From: JAWKIJ01 sp041394325
Lineage (GTDB): Bacteria; Actinomycetota; Acidimicrobiia; Acidimicrobiales; Microtrichaceae
DNA length: 64,000 nt
Direction: 5' to 3'
NCBI GenBank assembly: GCA_041394325.1
Contig: JAWKIJ010000001.1
Location: 2,108,001 to 2,172,000, forward strand
The position numbers and the translations under genes are program-made. How positions within the stretch are numbered: the stretch's first letter is position 1; each line of letters opens with the position of its first letter. The notes beneath the pieces are model-generated. The model was not told the DNA's origin, did not search any database, and worked only from the letters and a program-made list of their open reading frames with translations. Below, piece after piece: positions 48,175-59,910 of the stretch.

Positions 48175-51130
48175 GCGGCGGGGTCGTCGCCATCGTGCCC
48201 GCCCGTGGTTCCTCCACGGTCGGGGCGACCGTGGAGGCACTGATCGGGACGGGGCGTGTCGACCGGGTGGTGGTGGTCGACGACGGTTCGCGTGACGATA
48301 CCGGTTCGCGCGCCGCCGCGGCCGGGGCGATGGTCGTGCGGCCCGGCTGCAACCTCGGCAAGGGTGGTGCCGTGGGGGTCGGGATCGACGCGGCTCCCGA
48401 CGCGCTCCGCTACCTCCTCGTCGATGCGGACCTCGGTGACACCGCGGCGGCGGTCGTCGGGTTGCTCGATCCCCTCGAGCGCGGAGACGCCGAGATGACG
48501 GTCGCCCGCTTTCCGCCCGCAGCCGGCCGCGGCGGCTTCGGGCTCATCAAGCGGGCTTCTGCGAGTCTCATCGAGTGGCTGTGCGGCGAACGCGTCACCG
48601 AGCCGCTTTCGGGTCAACGCGGTGTCGACGGGCCCCTGTTGCGTTCGTTGCGGCTCGCGCCACGTTTCGGGCTGGAGGTCGGTCTGACCGTCGACGCGGT
48701 ACGGGCAGGTGCGCGCGTCGTCGAGCTCCCGCTTCCACTGGACCACGCACACACCGGCCGCACCGTCGCCGGCTTCCGGCACCGGATCCGTCAGGGCGTC
48801 GACATCGTCCGAGCGGCGTCGGTGCGAATGGGCGCGGGGAGTACCCGTGTCGTGGGGGTCGCGGCGCTCGGTGTGGTCACGGCGCTGTGCTGCGTCCTGC
48901 TCGCGCCGAGCACGCCGACGCCCAGGGTCCGCGCCGACGCGCACCGTTCGGTGGTCCTGGTGACGGTTGCGTTCACGAAGCTCGCGGATCTCGAGGAGCC
49001 GACCCTCCCCAACATGGCGGCCCTCGCCGACCGCTCCGCCGGCGCGCTTGCGCCGAGGACGCCCTCGGCGCCCGGCGACCAGGCGTCGGGCTATTCGACC
49101 ATCGGTGCGGGTGCGCCGGTGGTGATGGTGTCACCCGAACAGGACGACGTGGAGATCGAGGAGATCACCGGGCTGTTGGGTGACGACGACGACACCATCG
49201 GAGCCGGCCCCGCCATCGGCGCGACGCCCGACGGGCGGGTCATCCGGGTGGTCACCCGGCTCGTGCGGAGCTCCGACTCCCGTTCGTACGGTCGGCCGGG
49301 TCTGCTCGGTGACACGTTGCGTGCGGCGGGTGTCGGACGCACCTATGTGGGCGCGCGATCGGGCGGTTCGGGACGTCACGTCCCGGCCGCACTCGCTCTC
49401 ATGGACTCGCGGCACCACATCGACCACATCGAACGGGGGGCGCTCCCGTTGGCACCCGGCCCGGGTCTGGACGACGCCGTGCGGAACCGTGTCGACGCGG
49501 TTCGGACCGCGGTGCGGCGCGGTGACGTGGTCGTGCTCGATGCCGGGGGCGCTCCCCAGATGTGGCCGGCGACCAACGGACCCATGACCGATGACGATCG
49601 TGCGGCACGCGAGCATCGTCGCCTCGGCCAGATCGAGGTGACCGATGCGTTGCTCGGCGCACTGCGGCAGGCCGACCTCGACGCGACGGTGTTGGTCGTC
49701 GGCCTCGCCCCGCCAGGTGCATGGCGGCTCACCCCTGTGTTGGAGTTGGACTCCGGTGGACAGGGAAGGTCCGGTGCGCTCGGCTCCACCTCCACGCGTC
49801 ACGTCGATGAGTCGCTCCTCACGGACGTCGCGCCGACACTGCTCGCTCTCAAGGGGATAGACGTTCCCCGCGACATGGTGGGTGCTCCCATCGGTCGCGC
49901 GGATGTCCCGTCGTCGCGAAGTTCGCTCACGTCCCTCTCGAACCGGGCGGAGTACCGCGACCGTGTCTACGTGCCGATGATCATGGGCTTCGTGATCGCC
50001 CAGGGCGTCGTGTACCTGCTCGCGATCGTCGGGTTGCGACGCCGACGCAAGGGCGCCCCGGGTGGCCAGGGGATCCTGGAGGTGGCCGAGCGTTTCGCGC
50101 TCGCGTTCTGCGCGTTCCCGGTCGCGACGTTCCTCTGGCGCCTGATGCCGGTCGGGCTCCAGGTCCCCTGGGTGGCCGCGGTCGGCTTCCTGTGCACGAC
50201 CCTGGTACTGGCGACGCTGGCCTGGCATTGCCGGCACCATCCGCTCAGCCCCATCGTGTGGTTGGCCGGGTTGACCGTGCTGGTCGAGGTGGTGGACGCC
50301 GCGACCTCGGGTGCCTTACAGCACGTGAGCCTGCTGGGCTACACACCGGTGACGGCGGCACGGTTCTACGGCATGGGCAACATGGGCTACGCGATCCTCG
50401 GCGCGGGTGCGATACTACTCGCCGGGTCGTGGGCGGCCGCCAGACGGACGATGCCGGAGGCGCCACCGAGCGCGGAGTCCGGTCGGCGTCGTTGGACCAG
50501 GGCGGAGGGTCTCACCGCGGCCGGTGTCCTGTTCGCCGTCGTCCTGCTGGTGGAGGTGGCCCCGTCGATGGGCGCCGATTTCGGCGGGGTGCTCAGCTTC
50601 CTGCCCGTCTTTGCCGGCCTGCTGGCGTTGTGGGCCGGGGTGCGGGTGACGTGGCTGCGGGCGATCGTGGGGGGACTGCTGTGCGTCGCGGCCGTCGTCG
50701 CGTTCGTCTGGTGGGAGGGGCGCACCGGTGGCGACGGTCACGTGAGCCGATTCGCGCAGGGGGGCCTGCCGGGGATGTGGGACACGATCGTGCGAAAGGG
50801 AGCGACCAACCTTCGGGTGATGCGCATCACGTTCTGGACATGGATGGTGCCGATCATCGTCGTGTTCATCGTCGGCTCCCTGACGGCCGGTGGAGGCTGG
50901 AGACGTTGGTTCGGCAATGCACGCGAGTGGGGTGTCACGTTCTCGGGACTCCTCGCGTTCGGTGTGATCGGGGGCTGGTGAACGACTCGGGAGTGGTGAT
51001 CCCCGCACTCGTCCTGGTGTACGCCGGTGCCTTCCTGTTGTTGGTGCAGAGCCGTCAGCCGTTCGCTCCGGCGGCGGTCCTCGAGCCGACCCACCCCGAG
51101 GGGCAGGAAGGACGAGCCCACGATGGGTGA
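48171..51130 (+). CDS. GT2 glycosyltransferase fused to an AlkP-like domain and a multi-TM region; one apparent 1-base loss
   Basis: About 986 aa. Residues 1-220: GT2 fold (VAIVPARGSSTVGATVEAL, VVVVDDGSRDDTGS, LLVDADLGD with its DAD). Around 225-245: a membrane helix. About 260-590: an alkaline-phosphatase-superfamily-like domain (PTLPNMAALADRSAGALAPRT, GYSTIGAGAP, TDVAPTLLALKGIDVP), but the metal ligands are not obvious. About 600-950: some eight helices. The frame stops at 50979; adding one G to the run 50970-50974 gives GVIGGLVNDSGVVIPALVL, restoring the NDSG end typical of this membrane family. GTG start in the MurJ-like stop. No stop or frame change marks the GT2/phosphatase junction, so the fusion looks real. 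Confidence 0.75.
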
Positions 51131-51984
51131 CGCGGTGGCGGCGTTGGTGTGGACGGTAGGTGGTGTGGTCGGGGGCGACCTCGCCTGGCGGGCCGTCTCG
51201 CCGATCTTCGAGCAGGCGATCTTCCAGCGCGAGAACTATCGGGGACACCGCATCGCCACCTCGGTCGGCATGCTGATCCCGCTGTGCCTTCTTGCCGCGA
51301 TGGCGCTCTCGACCCTGCTGGCCATCGGGGGCATCCACCGGGTGACGGCGGCGACCGGCCAGGCGCTGGTCGTGGTGGCCTTCTCCCTGCTGGGCTTCCT
51401 CGACGATCTCGCGGGGGTCGGCGACAGCGGAGGCTTCCGGGGGCACCTCCGTCAACTCGCCCGCGGTCGCGTGACGACGGGCGCGGTGAAGATGCTCGGT
51501 GGCCCGGCGGTGGTGTTGGCCGCACTGAGGCCTTCGGACCTTCACGACGTCGTGCTGTTCGTGCTCATGGTGTCGTTGAGCGCGAATCTGTCCAACCTCC
51601 TCGACCGCGCCGGGGCGAGCGCTCAAGTGGTCCCTCGTCATGACGGGTGTCACGGTTGCGCTGGCGTTCGTTCCGCTCGGCGCGGTCGCCGCCTCATGGC
51701 GACCGATACCGGTGACCCTGTTCGTGGCGGGGGTTGCCGTCGCACTGCTGCGGGGCGATCTGAGCGAGCACTACATGCTCGGCGATGCCGGTTCCAACGC
51801 GTTGGGTGCCGCCATCGGGCTGGGGCTGCTCGTGACGACGTCAGGGTCCCCGACGATGGCGTGGTGTTGTGTCGCGGTGCTGGCACTGCTGAACGTCGCG
51901 TCGGAGGTGGTGTCGTTCTCGAAGGTGATCGATTCGGTGTCGTTGTTGCGGCGCTTCGACCGTTGGGGATCACCGTTCCGCTGA
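51123..51984 (+). CDS. MraY-like polyprenyl-phosphate sugar-1-phosphate transferase; one apparent 2-base loss
   Basis: An integral membrane enzyme of the GT4/MraY-WecA family, which loads a sugar phosphate onto a lipid carrier. Motifs: FSLLGFLDDLAGVG (DD), GAVKMLGG, NLSNLLDRAPGRALK and HYMLGDAGSNALGAAIGLGL. The frame breaks at the CG repeat 51606-51611. Restoring two bases (GC) gives NLLDRAPGRALK, a family motif, and a 287-aa protein with about ten helices. ATG at 51123 behind AGGAAGGA. Not MraY itself by position, and shorter than MraY (about 360 aa), hence a specialised relative. Confidence 0.8.
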
Positions 51985-52117
51985 GAGGCATCCTCGGCGG
52001 ACTGATCCCGCGGCGCCCGTGTGATCTGCCGGCGCGGGAAGGGCCGAGCGACGCGAGCTCCCACATCCGGGGAGCGATCCGGCGCGCGCCTAGTGTGGTC
52101 GGGACCAAAGGAGTGAT

Positions 52118-53751
<1,634 letters not shown>

Positions 53752-53755
<4 letters not shown>

Positions 53756-54333
53756 GTGGCGTCGGCACCCACTCCGATCCGGGGTTCGTGAAGCTCGGCG
53801 AGGAGCGGATCTACGACGGGTACGTGATCGGGGTGGTCGACGCGTCGTTTCGCGCCCCCGACGGAACGGTGATCCATCGCGACGTCGTCCATCATCCGGG
53901 CGCGGTCACCGTGGTCCCGGTGACCGCGGCGGGGGAGGTGGTGTTGGTCCGCCAGTTCCGGTCCGCGATGGAGACGACTCTGCTGGAGGCCCCTGCGGGA
54001 AAGCGTGACGTGGCGGGGGAGCCCCCCGAGATCACCGCCGTTCGGGAGTTGGCCGAGGAGGTCGGTCTGGTCGCGGGGCGGCTCGAACCACTCATGGTGC
54101 TGGCTCACTCCCCGGGCTTTTGTGACGAACGGAACCATCTGTTCCTTGCGACCGACCTCACCGAGACGGAGCGGGCGGTCGACGGCCCCGAGGAGGAGCA
54201 CATGACCATCGTCCGCCTGCCCTTGGTCGAGGTGTTCGACCGGATCGCCGACGGTTCGATCGTCGACGCCAAGACCGTCGTGGGGTTGTTGCTCGCGGCG
54301 CAACGGCTGGGCGTCGTCGCGTCACGTGGCTGA
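53752..54333 (+). CDS. NUDIX hydrolase, ADP-ribose pyrophosphatase type
   Basis: The 193-aa protein starts from a GTG inside the pyrG stop. It has LLEAPAGKRDVAGEPPEITA, then the box REL-AEEVGL, and a Pro downstream (AHSPGFCDERNH), the pattern of ADP-ribose pyrophosphatases; Rv1700 stands in the same place. It clears ADP-ribose and related dinucleotides. Confidence 0.88.
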
Positions 54334-55389
54334 GACCCTCGCCGCGTCGGTCGCGCCGGGATCGTCGTCGGGGGATCCGGTGCCCTCCCCGATAGCGGAG
54401 GAGTTCCTGTTGTGGCTCACCGTCGAGAAGGGTCGCGCCGTTCGCACCCTGTCGGCGTACCGGCGTGAGCTCGTCCGCTACGAGACCTTCCTGCTCGCCC
54501 GTGGGTCGGACGTCCCCGCCGCTACGGCAGAGGACGTCGGCTGGTTCGTCCAATGGCTGCGCGACGAGGGCCTCGGGGCGGCCTCGGTCGCGCGCGCCCT
54601 GTCCACGGTGAGGGGGATGCACCGGTTCGCCGCAGCGGAGGGGTTGGTCGGCGGCGATCCGACCGCGACGGTGGACACCCCTCGACGGCCCGACGCGCTA
54701 CCCAAGGCTCTCACCGAAGCCCAGGTCGGGCGCCTGTTCGAGGCAGTGGGGCAGATGGACGGGCCGGTCGGAGCCCGGGACTCCGCGTTGATGGAGGTTC
54801 TCTACGGGTCGGGGCTGCGAATCTCCGAGGCCGTCGGACTCTCGCTCGGCGACGTCGACCTCGACGGTCGTCTCATGCGGGTGCTCGGCAAGGGTTCGCG
54901 GGAGCGGATCGTGCCCGTCGGACGGGCCGCGGTGCGATCGGTCGCCCGCTGGTTGGACGAGGGGCGTCCGGTGCTCGCCGGCGCGTGTCGTCGTCGGGGC
55001 GGTCCGACCCGCGACGCCGCCGATGCGGTGTTCCTCAACCAGCGGGGGCGCGTCTCACCCGTCAAGGAGGATGGTTGATCCTCGAGGGTCATGCGCGGGC
55101 CGCCGGGCTCGCGGATGTGGTCTCCCCCCACGTGCTGCGCCATTCGTGCGCGACCCACATGTTGGAGCACGGGGCCGACGTGCGTTCGGTGCAGGAGTTG
55201 TTGGGGCACGCCACGATCTCCACCACACAGCGCTACACCCGGGTACGCGACGAGCATCTGTGGCGCGTCTACGCCGCCTCCCATCCCCGGGCCAACTCAG
55301 CCTCTACCTCTACCTCTACCTCGGGTTCAGGTTCGAGCTCGAGTGCGGGGTGGCCGGCGTGGGATGGCAGCAGCCGAGCCGGGCGATGA
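54326..55389 (+). CDS. xerD: Tyrosine recombinase XerD; one apparent 1-base loss and an unusual low-complexity tail
   Basis: Resolves chromosome dimers with XerC at dif. N-terminal core-binding domain (EEFLLWLTVEKGRAVRTLSAYRRELVRYETFL), catalytic domain with Arg in YGSGLRISE, then HVLRHSCATH, GHATISTTQRYTRV with the active Tyr. The frame stops at 55078; one added G in 55044-55048 gives FLNQRGARLTRQGGWLILEGHAR. XerD normally ends at HPRA; here 31 more residues follow, starting NSASTSTSTSGSGSSSSAG, encoded by CCTCTA repeats (55301-55318). About 354 aa. GTG start overlapping the NUDIX gene. Confidence 0.9.
55301..55324 (+). repeat. Short tandem repeat CCTCTA x3 (+ CCTCGG) at the end of xerD
   Basis: Three copies of a 6-base unit and one variant, in frame, encoding alternating Ser-Thr. 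It makes the unusual XerD tail. Confidence 0.6.
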
Positions 55390-55933
55390 GCCTCGACCTC
55401 CGACACCGCGTTCCCCGCTTCTTCGAGTCCCTTCGTCCGGGACCGATCCGGCGCGGCGATCGGGAGTGGGCCGGCGAGGTGCTCGAGGTGTCGGAACGGT
55501 TGCTGTTCGACGTGATGTCGGATGCGGACCAACGGCACGCGGTGCGGGTCGCGCGTCGGGTCGAAGAGGTGTTGGACGACCGTGACGATCCCGGGGGGCC
55601 GGTCGGGGAGTGGACCGCCGGGTGGTGTTGCGGGCGGCGCTACTGCACGACGTCGGCAAGGCCCAGGCTCGCCTCGGCACCTATGGGCGGGTCGTCGCGA
55701 CGTTGAGTGGGGTCGTGGGCGGCCTCGAGATGGCCGAGTTGTGGCAGACGAGGTCCGGTTTCACGCGCAAGGTCGGCCTGTACCTGCGCTACGGGATCAT
55801 CGGTGCGGAACAACTCACCCTCGCCGGGAGCGACCCCGTCGTGATCGCGTGGTCCGAACAACATCACCTTCCCGAGGCGGCGTGGACCGTTCCCCTCGAG
55901 GTCGGGCGCATATTGGTGGCGGCCGACGAATAG
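55386..55933 (+). CDS. HD-domain protein, one apparent 1-base loss
   Basis: About 182 aa after repair. ATG at 55386 overlaps xerD by ATGA. N-terminal half: LRHRVPRFFESLRPGP, DREWAGEVLEVSERLLFDVM, DQRHAVRVARRVEEVL. C-terminal half, in the next frame: RAALLHDVGKAQARLGTYGRV, the HD metal motif, and SEQHHLPEAAWTVP. Adding one G in 55605-55608 (or 55593-55598) joins the halves. HD domains hydrolyse phosphate esters of nucleotides. Its substrate is unknown. Confidence 0.75.
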
Positions 55934-55949
55934 CCCGGTTCCGCCCGGG

Positions 55950-56924
55950 TCACCGGAGGCCGATAGCGCGCTGCGCCCGCAGGAGCACGGGTGCCGCGAG
56001 CGCTCGGGCCCTCTCCGCCCCCGACGCCAGGATTCGCTCCAGTTCGGCGGGGTCCCCGGTCAACTCGGCGAAGCGCTCCCGAATGGGCTCCACGGTGTCG
56101 ATGACGGCCGCGGCGCAGTCCGCCTTGAGCGGTCCGTACTGCGAGTAGTCCGAGGCGACCTGCGCGGCATCGCGTCGAGTGAGTGCCGCGAGGATCGACA
56201 AGAGGTTGGAGACACCGGGTTTGGCCTCCACGTCGAAGCGGACGTCCGCGTCGGAGTCGGTGACCGCGCGCTTGAACTTCCGCTCGATCGTCGACGGAGG
56301 GTCCGACAGCATCACCACACCCTGAGGGGAGTCGGTCGACTTGGACATCTTCGAGGTCGGATCCTGGAGGTCCATCACCCGTGCTCCTGCGGTGGGCGTG
56401 GAGTGCTCCGGCACCACGAACGTGTCGCCGTATCGGTGGTTGAACCGTTCCGCGGCGTCGCGGCACAGTTCGATGTGCTGCTTCTGGTCGGCACCGACGG
56501 GAACCTTCTCGGTGTCGTAGAGAAGGACGTCGGCGGCCATCAGTGCCGGATAGGTGAAGAGCCCGCCCGAGACGAACTCCTGCCGATCGGCCTTCTCCTT
56601 GAACTGGGTCATTCGGCTGAGCTCGCCGTAGCTCACGGTGCACTCGACGAGCCACGCGAGCTGGGTGTGCTCGGGGACGTGGGACTGCACGAACAGGACA
56701 CACCGTTCGGGGTCGAGCCCACAGGCGACGAGCCACGCGGCCAACTCCCGGGTGCGGGCGCGGAGCAACTCGGGGTCCTGAGGGTTGGTGAGGGCGTGAA
56801 GATCGACGATGCAGTAGAGGGATTCGTCGCGGTCGAGATCGCGGACCCAGTTGGCGATCGCGCCCAGGTAGTTTCCGAGGTGCAGCGCACCGCTGGGTTG
56901 GATGCCCGAGAACACACGTGCCAT
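55950..56924 (-). CDS. trpS: Tryptophanyl-tRNA synthetase
   Basis: Class I synthetase, 324 aa. Motifs: SGIQPSGALHLGNYLGAI (HIGH as HLGN), VPVGADQKQHIEL, and DPTSKMSKS (KMSKS). Reverse strand, divergent from scpA. Reverse TAGAGT at 56938-56933 lies eight bases before the ATG, so it is likely leaderless. Confidence 0.96.
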   Translation of the reverse strand: MARVFSGIQPSGALHLGNYLGAIANWVRDLDRDESLYCIVDLHALTNPQDPELLRARTRELAAWLVACGLDPERCVLFVQSHVPEHTQLAWLVECTVSYGELSRMTQFKEKADRQEFVSGGLFTYPALMAADVLLYDTEKVPVGADQKQHIELCRDAAERFNHRYGDTFVVPEHSTPTAGARVMDLQDPTSKMSKSTDSPQGVVMLSDPPSTIERKFKRAVTDSDADVRFDVEAKPGVSNLLSILAALTRRDAAQVASDYSQYGPLKADCAAAVIDTVEPIRERFAELTGDPAELERILASGAERARALAAPVLLRAQRAIGLR

Positions 56925-56932
56925 GGCCGGCC

Positions 56933-56994
56933 ACTCTAGGAACCCGCACCCCGAATGACGTTGTTGTAATTCGCGCCCTCACCGGACCTAGCAT
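56933..56994. promoter_or_regulatory. Divergent leaderless promoters of trpS and scpA
   Basis: Reverse TAGAGT (56938-56933), eight bases before trpS; forward TAGCAT (56989-56994), nine bases before the scpA ATG. scpA also has GAAGGGG, so it may be read with a very short leader. Confidence 0.45.
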
Positions 56995-57003
56995 GAAGGG
57001 GTC

Positions 57004-57795
57004 ATGGCGATCGAGGTGCAGACCGAGGTGTTCGAGGGGCCGTTCGACCTGCTCCTGCACCTCATCCTCCGCGACCGAGTCGAGCTCTACGAGATCTCGT
57101 TGACGAGGATCGTCGACGCCTACCTCCAACACCTCGACGAGATGGCTCGAGCCGCTGCACGACTCGACCTGGACGTGGCAACGGAGTTCCTGCTCATCGC
57201 GGCGACGCTGGTCGACCTCAAGGCGCGACGACTTCTGCCGGAGGACGCCGATCTCGACCTCGACGAGGAGCTGGGGATCTGGGAGGAGCGCGATCTGTTG
57301 CTGGCGCGCCTCCTGGAGTGCAAGACGTTCAAGGACGCGGCGGTCCGTCTGCGCAGGCTGCACGACGCGGGTGCCGAGTGTTTCCCGCGGGTCACCGGAC
57401 CGGACGAACGCTTCGTCGACCTCACCCCCGACGCGCTGGAAGGGGTCACAGCCGATCAGGTGGCCGCGGCGTTCAGGCGCGCGATCACCCCCCAACCCCG
57501 ACCGCGCGTCGACCTGTTCCACGTGGCTCCCATCAGGGCGTCGGTCGTCGACGCGGTCGCGGAGCTGATCGAGGAGCTTCCCGGCTCCGGCAGGGTGACC
57601 TTCCGGTCGCTCACCGCCTCGCTCGTCGACGCGATCGAGATCGCCGTGCGCTTCCTCGCTGTGCTCGAACTCTTCAAACAAGGACTCATCGACGTCGATC
57701 AGGCCGGCACCTTCGGTGAGATCGGGATCGTGTGGACCGGTGGTGACGTCGACGAGGCCGCCGCGACCAGGTTGGTCGACGCGTACGACGGGTGA
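57004..57795 (+). CDS. scpA: Segregation and condensation protein A
   Basis: The kleisin that bridges SMC heads. 263 aa: start VQTEVFEGPFDLLLHLILRD is the family opening, then FLLIAATLVDLKARRLLP, and a winged-helix end (VAVLELFKQGLIDVDQ-like, read VRFLAVLELFKQGLIDVDQ). It overlaps scpB by GTGA. Confidence 0.95.
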   Translation: MAIEVQTEVFEGPFDLLLHLILRDRVELYEISLTRIVDAYLQHLDEMARAAARLDLDVATEFLLIAATLVDLKARRLLPEDADLDLDEELGIWEERDLLLARLLECKTFKDAAVRLRRLHDAGAECFPRVTGPDERFVDLTPDALEGVTADQVAAAFRRAITPQPRPRVDLFHVAPIRASVVDAVAELIEELPGSGRVTFRSLTASLVDAIEIAVRFLAVLELFKQGLIDVDQAGTFGEIGIVWTGGDVDEAAATRLVDAYDG

Positions 57796-58721
57796 TGCCC
57801 GTGAACCAGCACCAGAACGGAGCGGCGATGGAGTCACCGAGAGAGCCGGACGCCGGGATGTCGGGCGTGCCGGCGACGGGGCCGGCAACTGGGGGCCCCG
57901 GTGCGCCCACCGCGGAGCATCGAGCGGCGATCGAGGCCATCGTGATGGTCTCGGACGTACCTGCGGACCCGCAGCTGTTGGCACAGCTCGTCGAGTTGTC
58001 GCCCGAGCAGGTCGACGAGCTGTGCCGCGGTCTGGCCGCCGAGTTCGACCAGCAGGGTCGAGGCTTCGAGCTGGTCCGGGTCGCAGGTGGCTGGCGCTTC
58101 CAGAGTCGCTCCTCGTTGTCGCCCTACGTCGAGCGTTTCGTGCTCACGGGACAGTCGGCGAGGTTGTCGGCGGCGGCCCTCGAGACGCTGTCGATCGTCG
58201 CCTACAAACAGCCCATCAGCCGTGCACAGGTGGCCGCCATCCGCGGTGTCAACGTCGACGGCGTGATGCGGACCCTTCAACAACGCGGTTACATCGGCGA
58301 GATCTCCAAGGATCCGGGCCCGGGGAACGCCTCGCTGTTCGGCACCACGCCACTGTTCCTCGAGCGGCTCGGCCTCGACAGTCTCGCCGAACTGCCGCCG
58401 TTGGGGGATTTCGTCCCGGAGGCGGCGGTGGTGGAGGCGTTGGAGGCCGGGCTGCGCGTCGAGCACGACGAGGAGGCCGGTGGTGCCGTCGTCGCTGGGG
58501 CCGCCCCCGAGGTGGAGGTGGACCGTTCGACGGTCCCCGAGGTGGACCTCGCCGATGCACCCGCGGCCGACACGCCACCCGCCGATCAGGACGTGATCGA
58601 CCTGCGAGAGCGGACCGGGGGCGCGGTCGAGGCGTCACCCACCGAGGCGTCCACCATCGGGTACGAACGTGTCGAGTCGTTGGACGCGCTCGAGGTGCTG
58701 TCCGAGGAGGCCGCGCCCTGA
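57792..58721 (+). CDS. scpB: Segregation and condensation protein B
   Basis: Dimeric winged-helix partner of ScpA-SMC. 309 aa, with two winged-helix domains at about 35-200 (IEAIVMVSDVPADPQLLAQL, LSAAALETLSIVAYKQPISRAQVAAIRGVNVDGVMRTL, FGTTPLFLERLGL) and a long acidic, Ala-rich tail of about 90 residues. GTG at 57792 or ATG at 57795. Confidence 0.94.
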   Translation: MMPVNQHQNGAAMESPREPDAGMSGVPATGPATGGPGAPTAEHRAAIEAIVMVSDVPADPQLLAQLVELSPEQVDELCRGLAAEFDQQGRGFELVRVAGGWRFQSRSSLSPYVERFVLTGQSARLSAAALETLSIVAYKQPISRAQVAAIRGVNVDGVMRTLQQRGYIGEISKDPGPGNASLFGTTPLFLERLGLDSLAELPPLGDFVPEAAVVEALEAGLRVEHDEEAGGAVVAGAAPEVEVDRSTVPEVDLADAPAADTPPADQDVIDLRERTGGAVEASPTEASTIGYERVESLDALEVLSEEAAP

Positions 58722-59545
58722 ACGATCCGACCGACACCCCGGGGAGGTCCGCTTCACCGGATCCGGCGGGCTCGGCGGCTCCCGACGACGGTGCCCGCCC
58801 CGAGGGTGAGCGGCTTCAGAAGGTCCTGGCTCGTGCCGGTGTCGCGAGTCGGCGCGTCGTCGAGGAGATGATCGTCGACGGCAGGATCTCGGTGAACGGC
58901 GTCGCCGCGGTGCTCGGTCGTCGGATCGATCCCGACCGAGACGTGGTCGAGATCGACGGTGTCCGGGTGGGGGTCCGCACCGATGCGGTGTACTACCTGC
59001 TCAACAAGCCGCTCGACGTAGTCACCACCGCGTCGGACCCACAGGGGCGCACCACGGTGGTCGACCTGATCGACACCGCGGCACGGATCGTGCCCGTCGG
59101 CCGCTTGGACGTCGACACCGAGGGCCTCCTGTTGTTGACCAACGACGGTGAGCTGGTCCACCGGCTGACCCATCCGCGTTACGGGGTCGACAAGGAGTAC
59201 CTGGTCGAAGTGCGGGGCACGCCTTCGCGATCGGCGTTGCGGGCGCTTCGGGAGGGAGTCGATCTCGACGACGGTCGGACCTCGCCGGCGAAGGTGTCGC
59301 TGCTGGAGCCCCAGGTGTTGAGCCTGGTGATTCACGAGGGCCGCAACCGGCAGGTTCGACGAATGTGCGAGCACGTCGGCCATCCCGTGGTCCGCCTCGT
59401 CCGCACCCGGATCGGCCCGTTGCGTGATCCGGCGCTCGGGCCCGGTGCCTGGCGTCCGCTCACCACCGAGGAGGTTCGGGCTCTGGAACGGGCGGTCGGC
59501 GTCGCGGGTGGTGGCGGGACCCCCCGCTACGATCGCCCGATATGA
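58718..59545 (+). CDS. rluB: 23S rRNA pseudouridine synthase B-type
   Basis: 275 aa: S4 domain (GERLQKVLARAGVASRRVVEEMI), catalytic GRLDVDTEGLLLLTNDGEL with the aspartate, and HEGRNRQVRRMCEHVGHPV. It makes pseudouridine near 2605 of 23S rRNA. The start is not clear: the frame begins in the scpB stop with CTG (58718, overlap CTGA) and no later ATG/GTG comes before the S4 domain. Order scpB-rluB is standard. Confidence 0.92.
   Translation: MNDPTDTPGRSASPDPAGSAAPDDGARPEGERLQKVLARAGVASRRVVEEMIVDGRISVNGVAAVLGRRIDPDRDVVEIDGVRVGVRTDAVYYLLNKPLDVVTTASDPQGRTTVVDLIDTAARIVPVGRLDVDTEGLLLLTNDGELVHRLTHPRYGVDKEYLVEVRGTPSRSALRALREGVDLDDGRTSPAKVSLLEPQVLSLVIHEGRNRQVRRMCEHVGHPVVRLVRTRIGPLRDPALGPGAWRPLTTEEVRALERAVGVAGGGGTPRYDRPI
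59528..59533 (+). promoter_or_regulatory. Possible leaderless -10 box of aroH
   Basis: TACGAT lies eight bases before the aroH ATG, inside the end of rluB. Confidence 0.35.
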
Positions 59546-59910
59546 CGCGAAGCGTTCGGGCCGTCCGGGCCGCGACGACGTTCGAGCACGACGACGTCGA
59601 CCACGTGACCGAGCGGGTGGTCGAGATGGTCACGACCACGCTCGAACGCAACGGTATCGGCCACGACGACATCGTGTCGATCCTGTTCACCGCCACCGAC
59701 GACCTGACGTCGGTGTTTCCCGCGGGGGCCACTCGCACGATCGGCCTGGGTGACGTCCCCCTCATCTGTGCTCGCGAGTTGGCGATCACCGGCTCGATGC
59801 CCCGTTGCATCCGGATGATGATGCACGTCGAGACCCCACGTTCCCGTGCGGAACTGCGCCACGTCTATCTACACGAGGCGCGGTCGCTGCGCGACGACCT
59901 GCCGGAGTGA
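59542..59910 (+). CDS. aroH: Chorismate mutase, AroH type
   Basis: Converts chorismate to prephenate. 122 aa, the compact trimeric type. Comparison with B. subtilis AroH: VRAVRAATTFEHDD holds the catalytic Arg, ICARELAI the Glu, CIRMMMHVET the second Arg and RHVYLHEA the Tyr. ATG overlaps the rluB stop. It feeds tyrA, the next gene. Confidence 0.93.
   Translation: MTRSVRAVRAATTFEHDDVDHVTERVVEMVTTTLERNGIGHDDIVSILFTATDDLTSVFPAGATRTIGLGDVPLICARELAITGSMPRCIRMMMHVETPRSRAELRHVYLHEARSLRDDLPE

Noticed and set aside
50978..51130. A separate 50-aa membrane protein starting at the GTG 50978
   Set aside because: It begins VNDSGVVIPALVL, the expected end of the preceding membrane protein; one missing G explains the split better.
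55301..55324. CRISPR-like or other array
   Set aside because: Only three copies of a 6-base unit in a coding region; nothing like repeat-spacer structure anywhere in the window.
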